Shown here in pieces: positions 33,268 through 42,300 of a stretch of DNA of 64,000 nucleotides. Made by a program: the position numbers and the translations under genes. The stretch is taken from positions 124,001-188,000 of the forward strand of contig CAVSRD010000005.1 in assembly GCA_963730315.1 (NCBI GenBank). The letters are read 5' to 3'. This DNA comes from VRUE01 sp963730315. GTDB lineage: Bacteria; Actinomycetota; Thermoleophilia; Solirubrobacterales; 70-9. The notes below the pieces were generated by a model, which was given only the letters and a program-made list of their open reading frames with translations, ran no database searches and was not told the DNA's origin. Within the stretch, counting starts at the first letter, position 1. Every line of letters begins with the position of its first letter.

Positions 33268-33858
33268 GTGATCGATCCTCACCCGCTCGTCCGGCTCGGC
33301 GTGCGCGAGGCCCTGGCCGCCGACTTCGAGATCCAGGAGAGCGCGAGTCGCCTGGACGCGATCGAGCTGGTCCGCGACGTGGGCAGCGTCGACGTCGCCG
33401 TCGTCGACCTGCGCTGCGAACCGAAGGACGGGGCGCCGAGCGGCAACGAAGCGATCCGGGCGCTGCGCGACTGCGCCCCCACACTCGGCATCGTCGCCCA
33501 CGGCGAGCGCGCCGAGCGGCACATCGCAACCGCTGCCCTGCAGGCGGGCGCTACCGCCTACGTCGCCCGCACGGCGAGAAGCGAGGAGATGGTGCGCGCG
33601 GTTCGCTCGGCGCTCGAGCACGAGCGCTTCGTCGACCCCGCCGTGCCGCCGAAGGGAAGCCGCGGCAAGCTGACCGCCCGCCAGCGCCAGATCCTGCAAC
33701 TCCTCGCCAATGGCGAATCGACCACCGTTGCCGCCCGCGAACTCGGCCTCAGCGAGGAAACCGTCAAGACCCACACCAAGAACGCCCTCGCCCGGCTCAG
33801 CGCCCGCAATCGCACCCACGCGGTGGCGATCGCCTTGCGCGAGGCGCTCATCGAGTAG
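33268..33858 (+). CDS. NarL/FixJ-type response regulator
   Basis: A 196-residue protein with a receiver domain (1 to about 118) and a LuxR/GerE HTH (about 130-192: LTARQRQILQLLANGES ... LSEETVKTHTKNALARL). The probable phosphoacceptor Asp is in VAVVDLR. The acidic pocket at the N-terminus is reduced to one Asp (VIDPHPLVRLG), so phosphorylation may be weak or absent. No sensor kinase is adjacent. It is divergent from the Rrf2 gene with 68 bp between, and convergent with the HDOD-LuxR gene only 3 bp away. GTG start. Confidence 0.85.
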   Translation: MIDPHPLVRLGVREALAADFEIQESASRLDAIELVRDVGSVDVAVVDLRCEPKDGAPSGNEAIRALRDCAPTLGIVAHGERAERHIATAALQAGATAYVARTARSEEMVRAVRSALEHERFVDPAVPPKGSRGKLTARQRQILQLLANGESTTVAARELGLSEETVKTHTKNALARLSARNRTHAVAIALREALIE

Positions 33859-33861
33859 CTG

Positions 33862-34908
33862 CTAGATCCACCCTCTGTCGCGAGCTGTGAGCACGGCCTG
33901 GGCGCGGTCCACGGCGCCGATCTTGCCGTACACGTTGTGGAGGTGGGTGCGGATGGTCGAGACCGAGAGCTGCATCTCGCCGGCGATCTGCTTGTAGACC
34001 ATGCCCTCGGAGAGGAAGCGGAGGACATCCAGCTCGCGCGAGGAGAGCGGGCAGGGCTCGGTCACCCGGGGGGCATCGCCGCGCGGGTAGGGCAGCTCGT
34101 AGAGCAGCTCCCGCAGCCCGTCGGGGCTGAGGCCGCAGCGCTTCGCCATCGTGCGCAGCCGTTCCGGCGTCACCGCCTCGCCCTGCGCGTAGTGGGCGAC
34201 CATGTCGGCGGCGGCGACGATCGCCGCCAGGCCGTCGGCATCTTCGGCATGGTGGCGCTCGATCGCCACCGCGATCCGCTGCGGCACGTTCCAGCGACGC
34301 GCCAGCACACCGCCGACCAGCGCGTGATCGATCCCGAGCTGCTCTCGTTCCTCGCGGATCCGCTGCTCCGGCGTGCGCGAGGAGGCGTCGAAGTGGGGGC
34401 GCTTGCCCGGGTGAAGCTTGGAGATGACGAGGCGGCCGATGTCGTGCAGCATCGCGGCGACGACCAGCTCGTCGCGCTCCGGCCAACCGACCTCGCGGCC
34501 GACCCGCACCGCGACCTGCTGCGTAGCGAGGGCGTGGACGCGAAACTGCTCGGGGCGCAGCTCCCAGCCGCCGTTCGGCTCGAAGAAGTCGAAAACCGGG
34601 GCGGTGCCGGCGATCGCCAGCACGCCGGACGGCTTCAGCAGGTCGACCGCCTGCGGGATGCTCGCCACGCCGGGACCCCCGCCGCGGTTGGCGAGCCGCA
34701 GCACGGAGACCGTAAGGGCGACATCCGCCTCGACCGCCTCGACCAGCTCGGCGACCCGCGCCGTCTCCGCGGTCGCGGCCCGCATCACTCGAGCCTGGGA
34801 CTCGATCAGGGCCGGGAACTTCTCCACCGCCTCGAAAGCGGCGGCGAGCCGAGCGCCGGGCGCCGTCTTCTGCAGGTTCCCGCTGGGCTTTTGTTTCGTG
34901 GCCGGCAT
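33862..34908 (-). CDS. HDOD domain-LuxR HTH fusion regulator
   Basis: A 348-residue protein. Residues about 20-245 form an HDOD domain (HD-superfamily helical fold) that retains HDIG at 155-158 and HH at 219-220. Residues about 285-348 form a LuxR/GerE HTH (PLSSRELDVLRFLSEGM ... LSVSTIRTHLHNVYGKI). HDOD domains usually couple to signalling output, often c-di-GMP related; attaching one directly to a DNA-binding domain suggests a one-component transcription factor. The ATG is preceded by CAGGGATCC, a modest ribosome-binding site. Confidence 0.82.
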   Translation of the reverse strand: MPATKQKPSGNLQKTAPGARLAAAFEAVEKFPALIESQARVMRAATAETARVAELVEAVEADVALTVSVLRLANRGGGPGVASIPQAVDLLKPSGVLAIAGTAPVFDFFEPNGGWELRPEQFRVHALATQQVAVRVGREVGWPERDELVVAAMLHDIGRLVISKLHPGKRPHFDASSRTPEQRIREEREQLGIDHALVGGVLARRWNVPQRIAVAIERHHAEDADGLAAIVAAADMVAHYAQGEAVTPERLRTMAKRCGLSPDGLRELLYELPYPRGDAPRVTEPCPLSSRELDVLRFLSEGMVYKQIAGEMQLSVSTIRTHLHNVYGKIGAVDRAQAVLTARDRGWI

Positions 34909-34985
34909 CGACTGGATCCCTGGTCCTGGTCATCGGCAGACGAGGACGCACGGTTTAGCGCGGGCCTCCCCAATACTTGGTGTCG

Positions 34986-36353
34986 TTATGCGCGAAGGCG
35001 TACGATCGCGGCGTCGATGCGCCGCAGCGACTCCTCGCGCCCCAGCGCGGCAAGCGATTCGAAGATTCCCGGCGAGACCGTGCCGCCGCTGATCGCGACG
35101 CGGATCGGCTGGTAGACGCGGCCCGGCTTGACGTCGAGCCGCTCGGGCAGCGGCGAGAGCGCAGCCTCGACCGCCTCGGGCCCGAAGCCGTCAGCCGCGT
35201 CCAGCGCGGCGCGCGAGGCCTCGAGCAACGGCAGCGCCTCCGCCTTCATCACCTTGCGCCAGGCCTTCTCGTCCTCGACCGGTGGGCCGAAGAGGAAGCG
35301 GATCAGCGGCCAGACCTCATCCAGGGTCTGCGCTTTCTCCTGGACGATCTCGCAGGCCGCTCGGAGGCGCTCGTCGGGCTCGCGCCCCAGGTGCTGGGCA
35401 ACCGTCCGCACGTACTCGCCGAGCGGCAGCTCGCGCATGTAGCGCCCGTTCAACCAGCGCAGCTTCCGCTCGTCGAACACCGCCGCCGCCTTGCCGACGT
35501 CCTCGACCCGGAAGCGCTCGACCAGCTCCGGAGTCGAGATCACGGTGGCGTCGTCGTCCGCGCCCCAGCCGAGCAGGGCGAGGTAGTTGCGAACCGCCGC
35601 CGGCAGGTAGCCGGCCGCACGCAGCTCCTGCACCGAGGCGGCGCCGTGGCGCTTCGAGAGCTTGCGGCCGTCGGGACCGTGCAGCAGCGGCAGGTGCGCG
35701 TAGCGGGGCGGCGCGTGGCCGAGCGCCGCCAGCACCAGCAGCTGCTTCGGCGTGTTCGACAGGTGGTCGTCGCCACGGACCACGTCGGTGATCCCCATCT
35801 CGGCGTCGTCCACTGCGACCGCGAAGTTGTAGAGAACCGAGCCGTCGCCGCGGGCGATCACGAAGTCGTCGTAGCTGCGATTCGGGAAGCGGACCGGACC
35901 GTGGATCAGGTCCTCGACCAACGTCTCGCCCTGGTCGGGGACGCGCAACCTGACCGCGGCGCCCTCCTCGCTAGACGGCTCGCCCCGGTAGCCACGGTCG
36001 GCGCCGTGCTCGGCCTTCCACCCCTCGACCTCCTTCGCCGTCGCGGTGTCGCGGTAGGCGGCACCGCAGTCGAGCAGCCGCTCCAGCGCCTCGCGGTGGC
36101 GATCCCCGCGCGCCGCCTGGGAGAGCGGCCCCTCGTCCCAGTCGAGCTCCAGCCAGCCCAGCGCGTCGAGGATCTGCGCGACGTTCTCCTCGGTGGAGCG
36201 CTCACGGTCGGTGTCCTCGATCCGCAGCACCAGCTCCCCGCCCTCGTGCCGGGCGGCCAGCCAGTTGTAGAGCGCCGTCCTCGCCCCGCCGATGTGCAGG
36301 GCGCCGGTCGGCGAGGGAGCGAACCTGAAGCGAGTTGGAGCGTCGGCGGGCAC
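34986..36353 (-). CDS. gltX: Glutamyl-tRNA synthetase
   Basis: Class I aminoacyl-tRNA synthetase. It has 455 residues. The HIGH-type motif is in FAPSPTGALHIGGARTAL near the N-terminus, and the KMSKS equivalent is GRKLSKRHGAAS at about 235-246. The C-terminal helical anticodon-binding domain follows. With GatCAB in the window it may be a non-discriminating enzyme that also charges tRNA(Gln), but this cannot be read from sequence alone. GTG 36353 gives the family N-terminus; an ATG 24 codons upstream adds residues unlike the family. Confidence 0.94.
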   Translation of the reverse strand: MPADAPTRFRFAPSPTGALHIGGARTALYNWLAARHEGGELVLRIEDTDRERSTEENVAQILDALGWLELDWDEGPLSQAARGDRHREALERLLDCGAAYRDTATAKEVEGWKAEHGADRGYRGEPSSEEGAAVRLRVPDQGETLVEDLIHGPVRFPNRSYDDFVIARGDGSVLYNFAVAVDDAEMGITDVVRGDDHLSNTPKQLLVLAALGHAPPRYAHLPLLHGPDGRKLSKRHGAASVQELRAAGYLPAAVRNYLALLGWGADDDATVISTPELVERFRVEDVGKAAAVFDERKLRWLNGRYMRELPLGEYVRTVAQHLGREPDERLRAACEIVQEKAQTLDEVWPLIRFLFGPPVEDEKAWRKVMKAEALPLLEASRAALDAADGFGPEAVEAALSPLPERLDVKPGRVYQPIRVAISGGTVSPGIFESLAALGREESLRRIDAAIVRLRA

Positions 36354-36425
36354 GGACCTGATCGGCGGGCATGTTTCCACAGCGCGCTGACCGACGGCCG
36401 AACCGGACTCAAGAAGGCCGAACAC

Positions 36426-36734
36426 ATGGGGCCTGTGGGGATGGACGTGTTTGCCCTCGGGCCGGCCCAGCTCGAATCGGCGGCAGCGAGCTCAAGGTCG
36501 GGGCAGCCGCGGCTGAAGCTGGCGGCGTTAGGGGTCTCCGAAGAGGAAGTCTCCGCGCTCGAGGCACTTCAATCCGGGCTGGAAGAAGGCACTGCCCAGA
36601 CGGACTTCCATTCCGTCGAAAGCCCGAAAGAACTGTACGTAGAGGCCAAGGAAGTCGGCAAGGAAGCTGTCGCAACCACCAAGAAGCTTGAAGAAGAGAG
36701 GGAAAAAGACGAAAAGGAAGGCCCGTCGGGCTAG
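36426..36734 (+). CDS. Hypothetical 102-residue protein with charged helical tail
   Basis: Lies between the divergent gltX and the downstream nfo. The N-terminal half is Ala/Leu-rich (LKLAALGVSEEEVSALEAL) and the last 35 residues are very Lys/Glu-rich with a probable coiled-coil. No motif is recognised. A GAAGG element 8 nt before ATG 36426 and coherent amino-acid composition favour a real gene; an ATG at 36441 is also possible. The long antisense frame here has worse composition. I am only moderately sure. Confidence 0.45.
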   Translation: MGPVGMDVFALGPAQLESAAASSRSGQPRLKLAALGVSEEEVSALEALQSGLEEGTAQTDFHSVESPKELYVEAKEVGKEAVATTKKLEEEREKDEKEGPSG

Positions 36735-36747
36735 GACGGGACCGCAA

Positions 36748-36753
36748 TAGGAT
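36748..36753 (+). promoter_or_regulatory. -10 box of nfo
   Basis: TAGGAT ends 9 nt before the nfo ATG, consistent with a leaderless message. Confidence 0.45.
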
Positions 36754-36762
36754 GCCGAGAAC

Positions 36763-37629
36763 ATGCTCCTCGGCGCCCACGTCTCCACCGCAGGCGGGCT
36801 GGTTAGGGCGATCGAGCGTGGTTCGGAGCGGGGCTGCGAGTCGATCCAGATCTTCAACCAGAGCCCGCGGAGGTGGCGGCCTACGAGATACGGCCCCGAG
36901 GACTTCGCTGCGTTCCGCGAGGCGATGGACGCCTCGCCGGTCGAAGCGACGGTGATCCACGCCGTCTATCTGATCAACTGCGCCTCCAAGGACAAAGAGT
37001 TGCGCAAGAAGTCGCTCGACTCGCTCGTGCACGCGCTGCGCACCGGCGACGGGATCGGCGCCGCCGGGGTCGTCCTCCACCCGGGGGCGCAGAAAGGCGA
37101 GCCGCACGGCCCCTCGATGAAGCGGGCGGCGAGAACGATCGCGGCGGCGCTGAAGGAGACGGAGCGCTGCCCGCTGCTGCTCGAGCAGACCGCTGGCCAC
37201 AAGGGCCTGCTGGGGCGTGACTTCGACGAGACCGCCGAGCTGATCGCGCTGGCCGGGGGCGGCGAGCGGCTCGGCCTCTGCCTTGACTCCTGCCACCTCT
37301 TCGTCCAGGGCTACGACGTCACCGACCCGGACTCGCTCGCGGCGATCCTCGACGAGGCCGACGCGAAGGTCGGCCTCGAGCGGCTGCGCTGCGTCCACGT
37401 CAACAACGCCGCCGCCCCGCTCGGCTCCCACCGCGACCGCCACGCCAACGTCGGCCAGGGCGAGATGGGCCGGCGCGGCCTCGAGGCCTTTCTCTCCGAG
37501 CCGCGCTTCGAGGGCCTGCCCGCCACCCTCGAGACCCCCGGGCCGAACAAGAAAGGGCCCGACAGGCGAGAGGTGCAGGCGGCGAAGCGCTTGCGGCGGG
37601 CGGGCCTGAAGCGTCGCGCAGCTACCTGA
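36763..37629 (+). CDS. nfo: Endonuclease IV (AP endonuclease)
   Basis: Zinc-dependent AP endonuclease cleaving 5' to abasic sites. It has 288 residues, a TIM barrel. Family landmarks are GAHVSTAGGL at the N-terminus, the zinc-ligand motifs IHAVYLIN, LHPGAQ and LLEQTAG, LCLDSCHLFVQGYD, HVNNAAAPLGSHRDRHANVGQGE, and LETPG near the end. The 3' end overlaps the convergent acyl-CoA dehydrogenase gene by 8 bp. Confidence 0.93.
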   Translation: MLLGAHVSTAGGLVRAIERGSERGCESIQIFNQSPRRWRPTRYGPEDFAAFREAMDASPVEATVIHAVYLINCASKDKELRKKSLDSLVHALRTGDGIGAAGVVLHPGAQKGEPHGPSMKRAARTIAAALKETERCPLLLEQTAGHKGLLGRDFDETAELIALAGGGERLGLCLDSCHLFVQGYDVTDPDSLAAILDEADAKVGLERLRCVHVNNAAAPLGSHRDRHANVGQGEMGRRGLEAFLSEPRFEGLPATLETPGPNKKGPDRREVQAAKRLRRAGLKRRAAT

Positions 37630-38911
37630 TCTGAACGCCGGAGATCGCCCTGGAGATGACCAGGCGCTGGATCTCCGAGGTGCCCTCGAAAATCGTGTAG
37701 ATCTTCGCGTCGCGATGCATCCGCTCGACCGGGTACTCGCGGGTGTAGCCGTTGCCGCCGAGGATCTGGATCGCCCGCTCTGTGGCCCAGACGGCGACCT
37801 CGCCGGCCTTCAGCTTCGACATCGAGCCCTCGGCGTTCTCGAACCTCTGCCCGCTGCGCCCCATCCAGGCGGCGCGCCAGACGAGCAGCCGGGCGGCGTC
37901 GATCTCCAGCTTCATGTCGGCGAGCGCAAAGGCGATCGCCTGGTTCTCGACGATCGGGCGGCCGAACTGCTCGCGTTCCTTCGCGTACTCCAGCGCGTAC
38001 TCGTAGGCGGCGCGGGCGATGCCGATCGCCTGCGCGCCGACCGTCGGCCGGCTCGCCTCGAAGGTCTGCATCGCCGCCTGCGACTTGGAGCGCTTGCCCT
38101 CGCGGACCCGCGCCAGGCGCTCGTCGAGCTTCTCCTTGCCGCCCAACAGGCAGGCGCCCGGCACGCGGCAGTCGTCGAGGTGGACGTCGGCGGTGTGGGA
38201 GGCGCGCAGGCCGTGCTTCTTCACCTTGGCGCCCTGCTCGCAACCCTTGGTCCCCGGCGGGATCACGAAGGCAGCGTGGCCGCGCGAGCGCAGCTCGCGG
38301 TCGACCGAGGCGATCACCACGTGCACGTCGGCGATGCCGCCATTGGTCGCCCAGGCCTTCTGGCCGTTCAGCACCCATTCGTCCTTTGCCTCGTCGTACT
38401 TGGCGGTGGTCCGGATCGCCGCCACGTCGGAGCCGGCATCGGGCTCCGACGAGCAGAAGGCGGCGACCTTGGGGTCCTCTGCGGTGCCGAAGCACTGCGG
38501 GATCCACTCGCCCATCTGCTCCGGGGTCCCCTGCCCGAAGATCGCTGCGACGGCGAGCGAGGTGCCCATGATCGCCATGCCAATCCCGCCGTCCCCCCAG
38601 AACAGCTCCTCGTTGGCGATCGGCAGCGTCAGGCCCGTCTCGTCTGCCCAGAACTGGCCGAGCGCTTCGAAGCTGTAGAGGCCGATCTTGGCGGCCTCCT
38701 GGATGATCGGCCAGGGGGTCTCCTCGCGCTCGTCCCACTCCTCGGCCGCCGGGCGCACGACGCCCTCGGCGAAGCCGTGCACCCAGTCGCGGATGTCCCG
38801 CTGGTCCTGGCTCAGCTCCAGGGTGAACCCGGCATCCCCGCCGTCGCTCGCCTCGCTGGCGGCCTCCGCCACGGCGCGCTGCGCCTCGGTCACGGCCGGA
38901 GAATCGGTCAT
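37622..38911 (-). CDS. Acyl-CoA dehydrogenase
   Basis: FAD enzyme introducing an alpha-beta double bond into an acyl-CoA. It has 429 residues with the three-domain ACAD order. An N-terminal helical domain is followed by the beta domain with FCSSEPDAGSDVAAIRT and WVLNGQKAWATNGG, then the C-terminal helical domain with QILGGNGYTREYP and IFEGTSEIQRLVISRAI, where the EGT glutamate is the usual base. Chain length is not predictable. ATG 38911 is chosen over GTG 38917 because TAGGAT ends 8 nt before it. Confidence 0.9.
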   Translation of the reverse strand: MTDSPAVTEAQRAVAEAASEASDGGDAGFTLELSQDQRDIRDWVHGFAEGVVRPAAEEWDEREETPWPIIQEAAKIGLYSFEALGQFWADETGLTLPIANEELFWGDGGIGMAIMGTSLAVAAIFGQGTPEQMGEWIPQCFGTAEDPKVAAFCSSEPDAGSDVAAIRTTAKYDEAKDEWVLNGQKAWATNGGIADVHVVIASVDRELRSRGHAAFVIPPGTKGCEQGAKVKKHGLRASHTADVHLDDCRVPGACLLGGKEKLDERLARVREGKRSKSQAAMQTFEASRPTVGAQAIGIARAAYEYALEYAKEREQFGRPIVENQAIAFALADMKLEIDAARLLVWRAAWMGRSGQRFENAEGSMSKLKAGEVAVWATERAIQILGGNGYTREYPVERMHRDAKIYTIFEGTSEIQRLVISRAISGVQIR

Positions 38912-38919
38912 CGGCACTA

Positions 38920-38925
38920 ATCCTA
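38920..38925 (-). promoter_or_regulatory. -10 box of the acyl-CoA dehydrogenase
   Basis: TAGGAT on the minus strand, 8 nt before ATG 38911. Confidence 0.45.
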
Positions 38926-38957
38926 CACGAAACGATGTCGCGATCGAAGCGCCTGCG

Positions 38958-39332
38958 TCAGATGTCTCGCAGGTCGAAGGCGCGCAGCCCCTCGGGGCCG
39001 CCGTCGACGCAGTCGAAGAAGCGGCGGTTGACGCAGTCGTACTCGACGCCCATCCCCTCGTAGGCTCGCTCGACCGAGAACGGGCAGTGGGGAAGCGGCT
39101 CGCCGGTCATCTTCACGCCGCCGAAGCCGCCCGGCTGGAGCACCGCGTCCAGCTCGACCTTGGCGCCGAAGACCTGCTGCATGCAGCCGACGTACTGCCG
39201 GCCGGTCAGCGTGTCGACGTAGCTGTAGAGGAAGCGGCAGCCCATCTCGACGCAGCTGCGCGGCTCGACCATCCTGTCGCAGAATGAGCGGCACTGGCGG
39301 CACTCGCCCGACTTGGTACGCGTCGCTGGCAC
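38958..39332 (-). CDS. Cys-rich hypothetical protein
   Basis: A 124-residue soluble protein with nine cysteines (11, 14, 18, 27, 32, 50, 83, 100, 108). The N-terminal CRQCRSFC and the following pairs look like a zinc or Fe-S binding module; no signal peptide is seen, so metal binding is more likely than disulfides. I do not recognise the family. GTG 39332 lies 6 nt after a TAGACT box that overlaps the dnaE stop. The next gene downstream encodes acyl-CoA dehydrogenase; whether it works with that enzyme or with dnaE is unknown. Confidence 0.65.
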   Translation of the reverse strand: MPATRTKSGECRQCRSFCDRMVEPRSCVEMGCRFLYSYVDTLTGRQYVGCMQQVFGAKVELDAVLQPGGFGGVKMTGEPLPHCPFSVERAYEGMGVEYDCVNRRFFDCVDGGPEGLRAFDLRDI

Positions 39333-39338
39333 ACTCGA

Positions 39339-39344
39339 AGTCTA
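39339..39344 (-). promoter_or_regulatory. -10 box of the Cys-rich gene
   Basis: TAGACT on the minus strand ends 6 nt before GTG 39332; its first three bases are the dnaE TAG stop codon. Confidence 0.4.
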
Positions 39345-42300
39345 GGCTGCCAGCGCGTCGGCGCCGCCCAGAACCTGGTCCAGCTCGGCCCGCAGTCCGC
39401 TCGAGGGCCGCACCCGGTAGCCGTCGCCGAGCTTCACCTCGGTCGGCTCGCCTTCCTCGCCGCGAATCGCCAGGTGGACGTCGGCCTCGCCCTTGTGGTG
39501 CTCGAAGACTTCCTTCAGCTGGTCGAACACGCCGGGCATGCGCAGCTTCGCGGCGTCGATCGTCAGCCGCAGCGGCTCCGCGGGTGCGGCGGCACGGGCG
39601 TCCGCGCGGGCGATCTCCTCGCCGTCGGGCTCGAAGCGTTCGGCCTCCTGCACGACCAGCTTCGTCTCGCCCCGCTCCTTGTGGTCGATCCGGCCGCGGA
39701 CGAGGACAACCGCGTCGGGGATGATCGCCGCGGCGCTCTCCGCCTCGTCGGCCTTGAAGACCAGCATCTCGACCTGTCCCTCGACGTCGTCGAGCGTCGC
39801 GAACATCATTTGCGAGCCGCTCTTGGTTCGGATCTTCTTGCGCTCGGCGACGATCCCGCCGACCGTCACCCAGGAGCCGTCCGGCTTGCCGCCCAGCTCG
39901 GCCAGACCACAGTCCACCCGCGCGCGCAACGCCTCCCGCACTTCGGAGAGCGGGTGCGAGGAGAGGTAGGTGCCGAGCGTCTCCTTCTCCATCGCCAGCA
40001 GCTCGCGGCGTTCGAACTCGGCCGCCGAGATCGGCGGCCGGTGGTGCCCCTGAGCCCCTCCGCCGCCGTCGGCGCCCTCGCCGACGTCGAAGATCGAGCC
40101 CTGGCCGAGCTGGGCGTCCTCCTGCGCTTTCTGCCCCGCCGACTGGGCCGCCGGCAGCGCCTCCAGCATCCCCTTTCGGGTCGCCTCGGTCGAGTCGAGG
40201 GCGCCGCACTTGACCAGGCATTCGATCGCCCGCTTGTTGACGGCTCTGGAGTCGACCCGCTCGCAGAAGTCCCAGATCGAGGCGATCGGGGCGTCCTCAC
40301 GGGCCCGCAGGATCGCCTCGACGGCGCTGTGGCCGACGTTCTTGACCGCGTCGAGGCCGAAGCGGATCGCGTTCTCGCTGACCACGAAGTCGTGGTCGGA
40401 GGAGTTGACGTCGGGAGGCAGCACGTCGATCCCCATCTCCTCGCAGCGGTTGACGAAGAACGGCACCTTGTCTTTGGTGTTCATCACCGAGGAGATCACC
40501 GCCGCCATGTACTCGGCGGGGTAGTTCGCCTTCAGGTAGGCGGTGCGGTAGGAGATCAACCCGTAGCAGGCGGCGTGGGACTTGTTGAACGAGTAGTCGG
40601 CGGCCGCTTCGTTCAGCTTCCAGAGCTCCCGGGCGACATTCGGATCGGTGTCCGACTCGGCCAGGCCCCGCATGAACTTGTCTTTCATCGTCACCATCAG
40701 ATCGCGCTTCTTCTTGCCGATCGCCTTGCGCAGGTCGTCGGCCTCGGCGCCCGAGAAGCCGGCCATCGAGCGGGCGATCTCCATCAGCTGCTCCTGGTAG
40801 ATCACGCAGCCGTGGGTCTCCTCGGTGATCGCCCGCAGGCGAGGGTCGGGGTAGCGCACGCTGGCGGGGTCGCGCTTGCCCTTCGCGTAGGCGGGGATGT
40901 AGGCCATCGCGCCCGGCCGGTAGAGGGCGCCGAGCGCGACGATGTCGGCGAACTCGGTGGGGCCGACCTTTCGCAGCGCGTCGCGCATCCCGTCCGACTC
41001 GAACTGGAAGACGCCGGTCGAGTCGCCTGCGGCGAGCATCGCGTAGGTCTTCGCGTCGTCGAGCGGGATCGACTCCATGTCGATCTTCTCGCCCCGCGAG
41101 CGCTCGATGATCTCGATCGCGTCCTCGATCACGTCGAGGTTGCGCAAGCCGAGGAAGTCCATCTTCAGCAGGCCGATCTCCTCGATCGGGCCCATCGAGT
41201 ACTGGGTGACGATCTTGTACTGACGCTCCCCCCCGCTCGGCGCGCTGCGGTCCTCGGCCAGCTGCAGCGGCACGATCTCCTGCAGCGGACGGTCGGCGAT
41301 CACCACCGCTGCGGCGTGGATCGAGTTGTTGCGGATGATCCCCTCCAGCCCGCGGGCGACGTCGACGATCCGCCTCGCGTCCGGCTCGGAGTCGTAGGTC
41401 CGTTTCAGCTCCTGCCCCGGCTTCAGGCACTCCTCGAAGGACGGGCTGCGGCCCATGATCGGCTCCGGGATCTGCTTCGCGAGGCGGTCGCCGCTGCCGT
41501 AGTCGAAACCGAGCACGCGGGCCGCGTCGCGGGTCGCGGCGCGCGGCGCCATCTTGCCGAAGGTGATGATCTGGGCGACCGATTCGCGCCCGTACTTGTC
41601 GGCGACGTAGCGGATCACCCGCTCGCGGCCGCGGACCGAGAAGTCGATGTCGATGTCCGGCATCGACTTGCGGCCGGGATTGAGGAAGCGCTCGAACAGC
41701 AGGTCGTTGGCGAGCGGGTCGAGGTCGGTGATGCCGAGGCTGTAGGAAACGATCGAGCCGGCGGCCGAGCCGCGTCCGGGGCCGACGGCGATGCCTTCCC
41801 GCTTCGCGTGTCGGACGAAGTCCCAGACGATCAGGAAGTAGGAGGAGAAGCCCATCTCCTCGATCACCCCCAACTCGAACTCGAGCCGCTCGACCGCCTC
41901 AGCCGGCGGCGGATCGCCGCAGCGGCCGCGCAGCCCCTCGGCGGCGATCCGCCGCAGCATCGTCTCCGGCTCGGAGTCGTCCGGGGTCGGGAAGCGCGGC
42001 AGCAGCAGCTTGCCCAACTCGACCTCGACGTTGCAGCGTTCGGCGATCTCCAAGGTGGACGCGATCGCCTCCGGCCACTCTGCGAACGAATCCGCCATCT
42101 CCTCGCTGCTCTTCAGGAAGAACTCGTTGGTGTCGAAGCTCAGCTTCGGCGCCTCGAGGGTCGATTTCGTCTGCACGCAGAGCAGCGCCGCGTGGTTGTC
42201 GAAATCCTCGCGGCGCAGGTAGTGGACGTCGGCGGTCCCGACCAGCGGCCGGCCCAGCTCGCGCGCGAGGCGGACGATCCCCCGGTTGGCCTTCTCCTGC

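Noticed and set aside
36528..36857. Minus-strand 109-codon frame overlapping the 102-residue gene and the nfo start
   Set aside because: Phe-rich composition arises from the complement of Lys/Glu codons; it overlaps the nfo N-terminus and has no ribosome-binding site.
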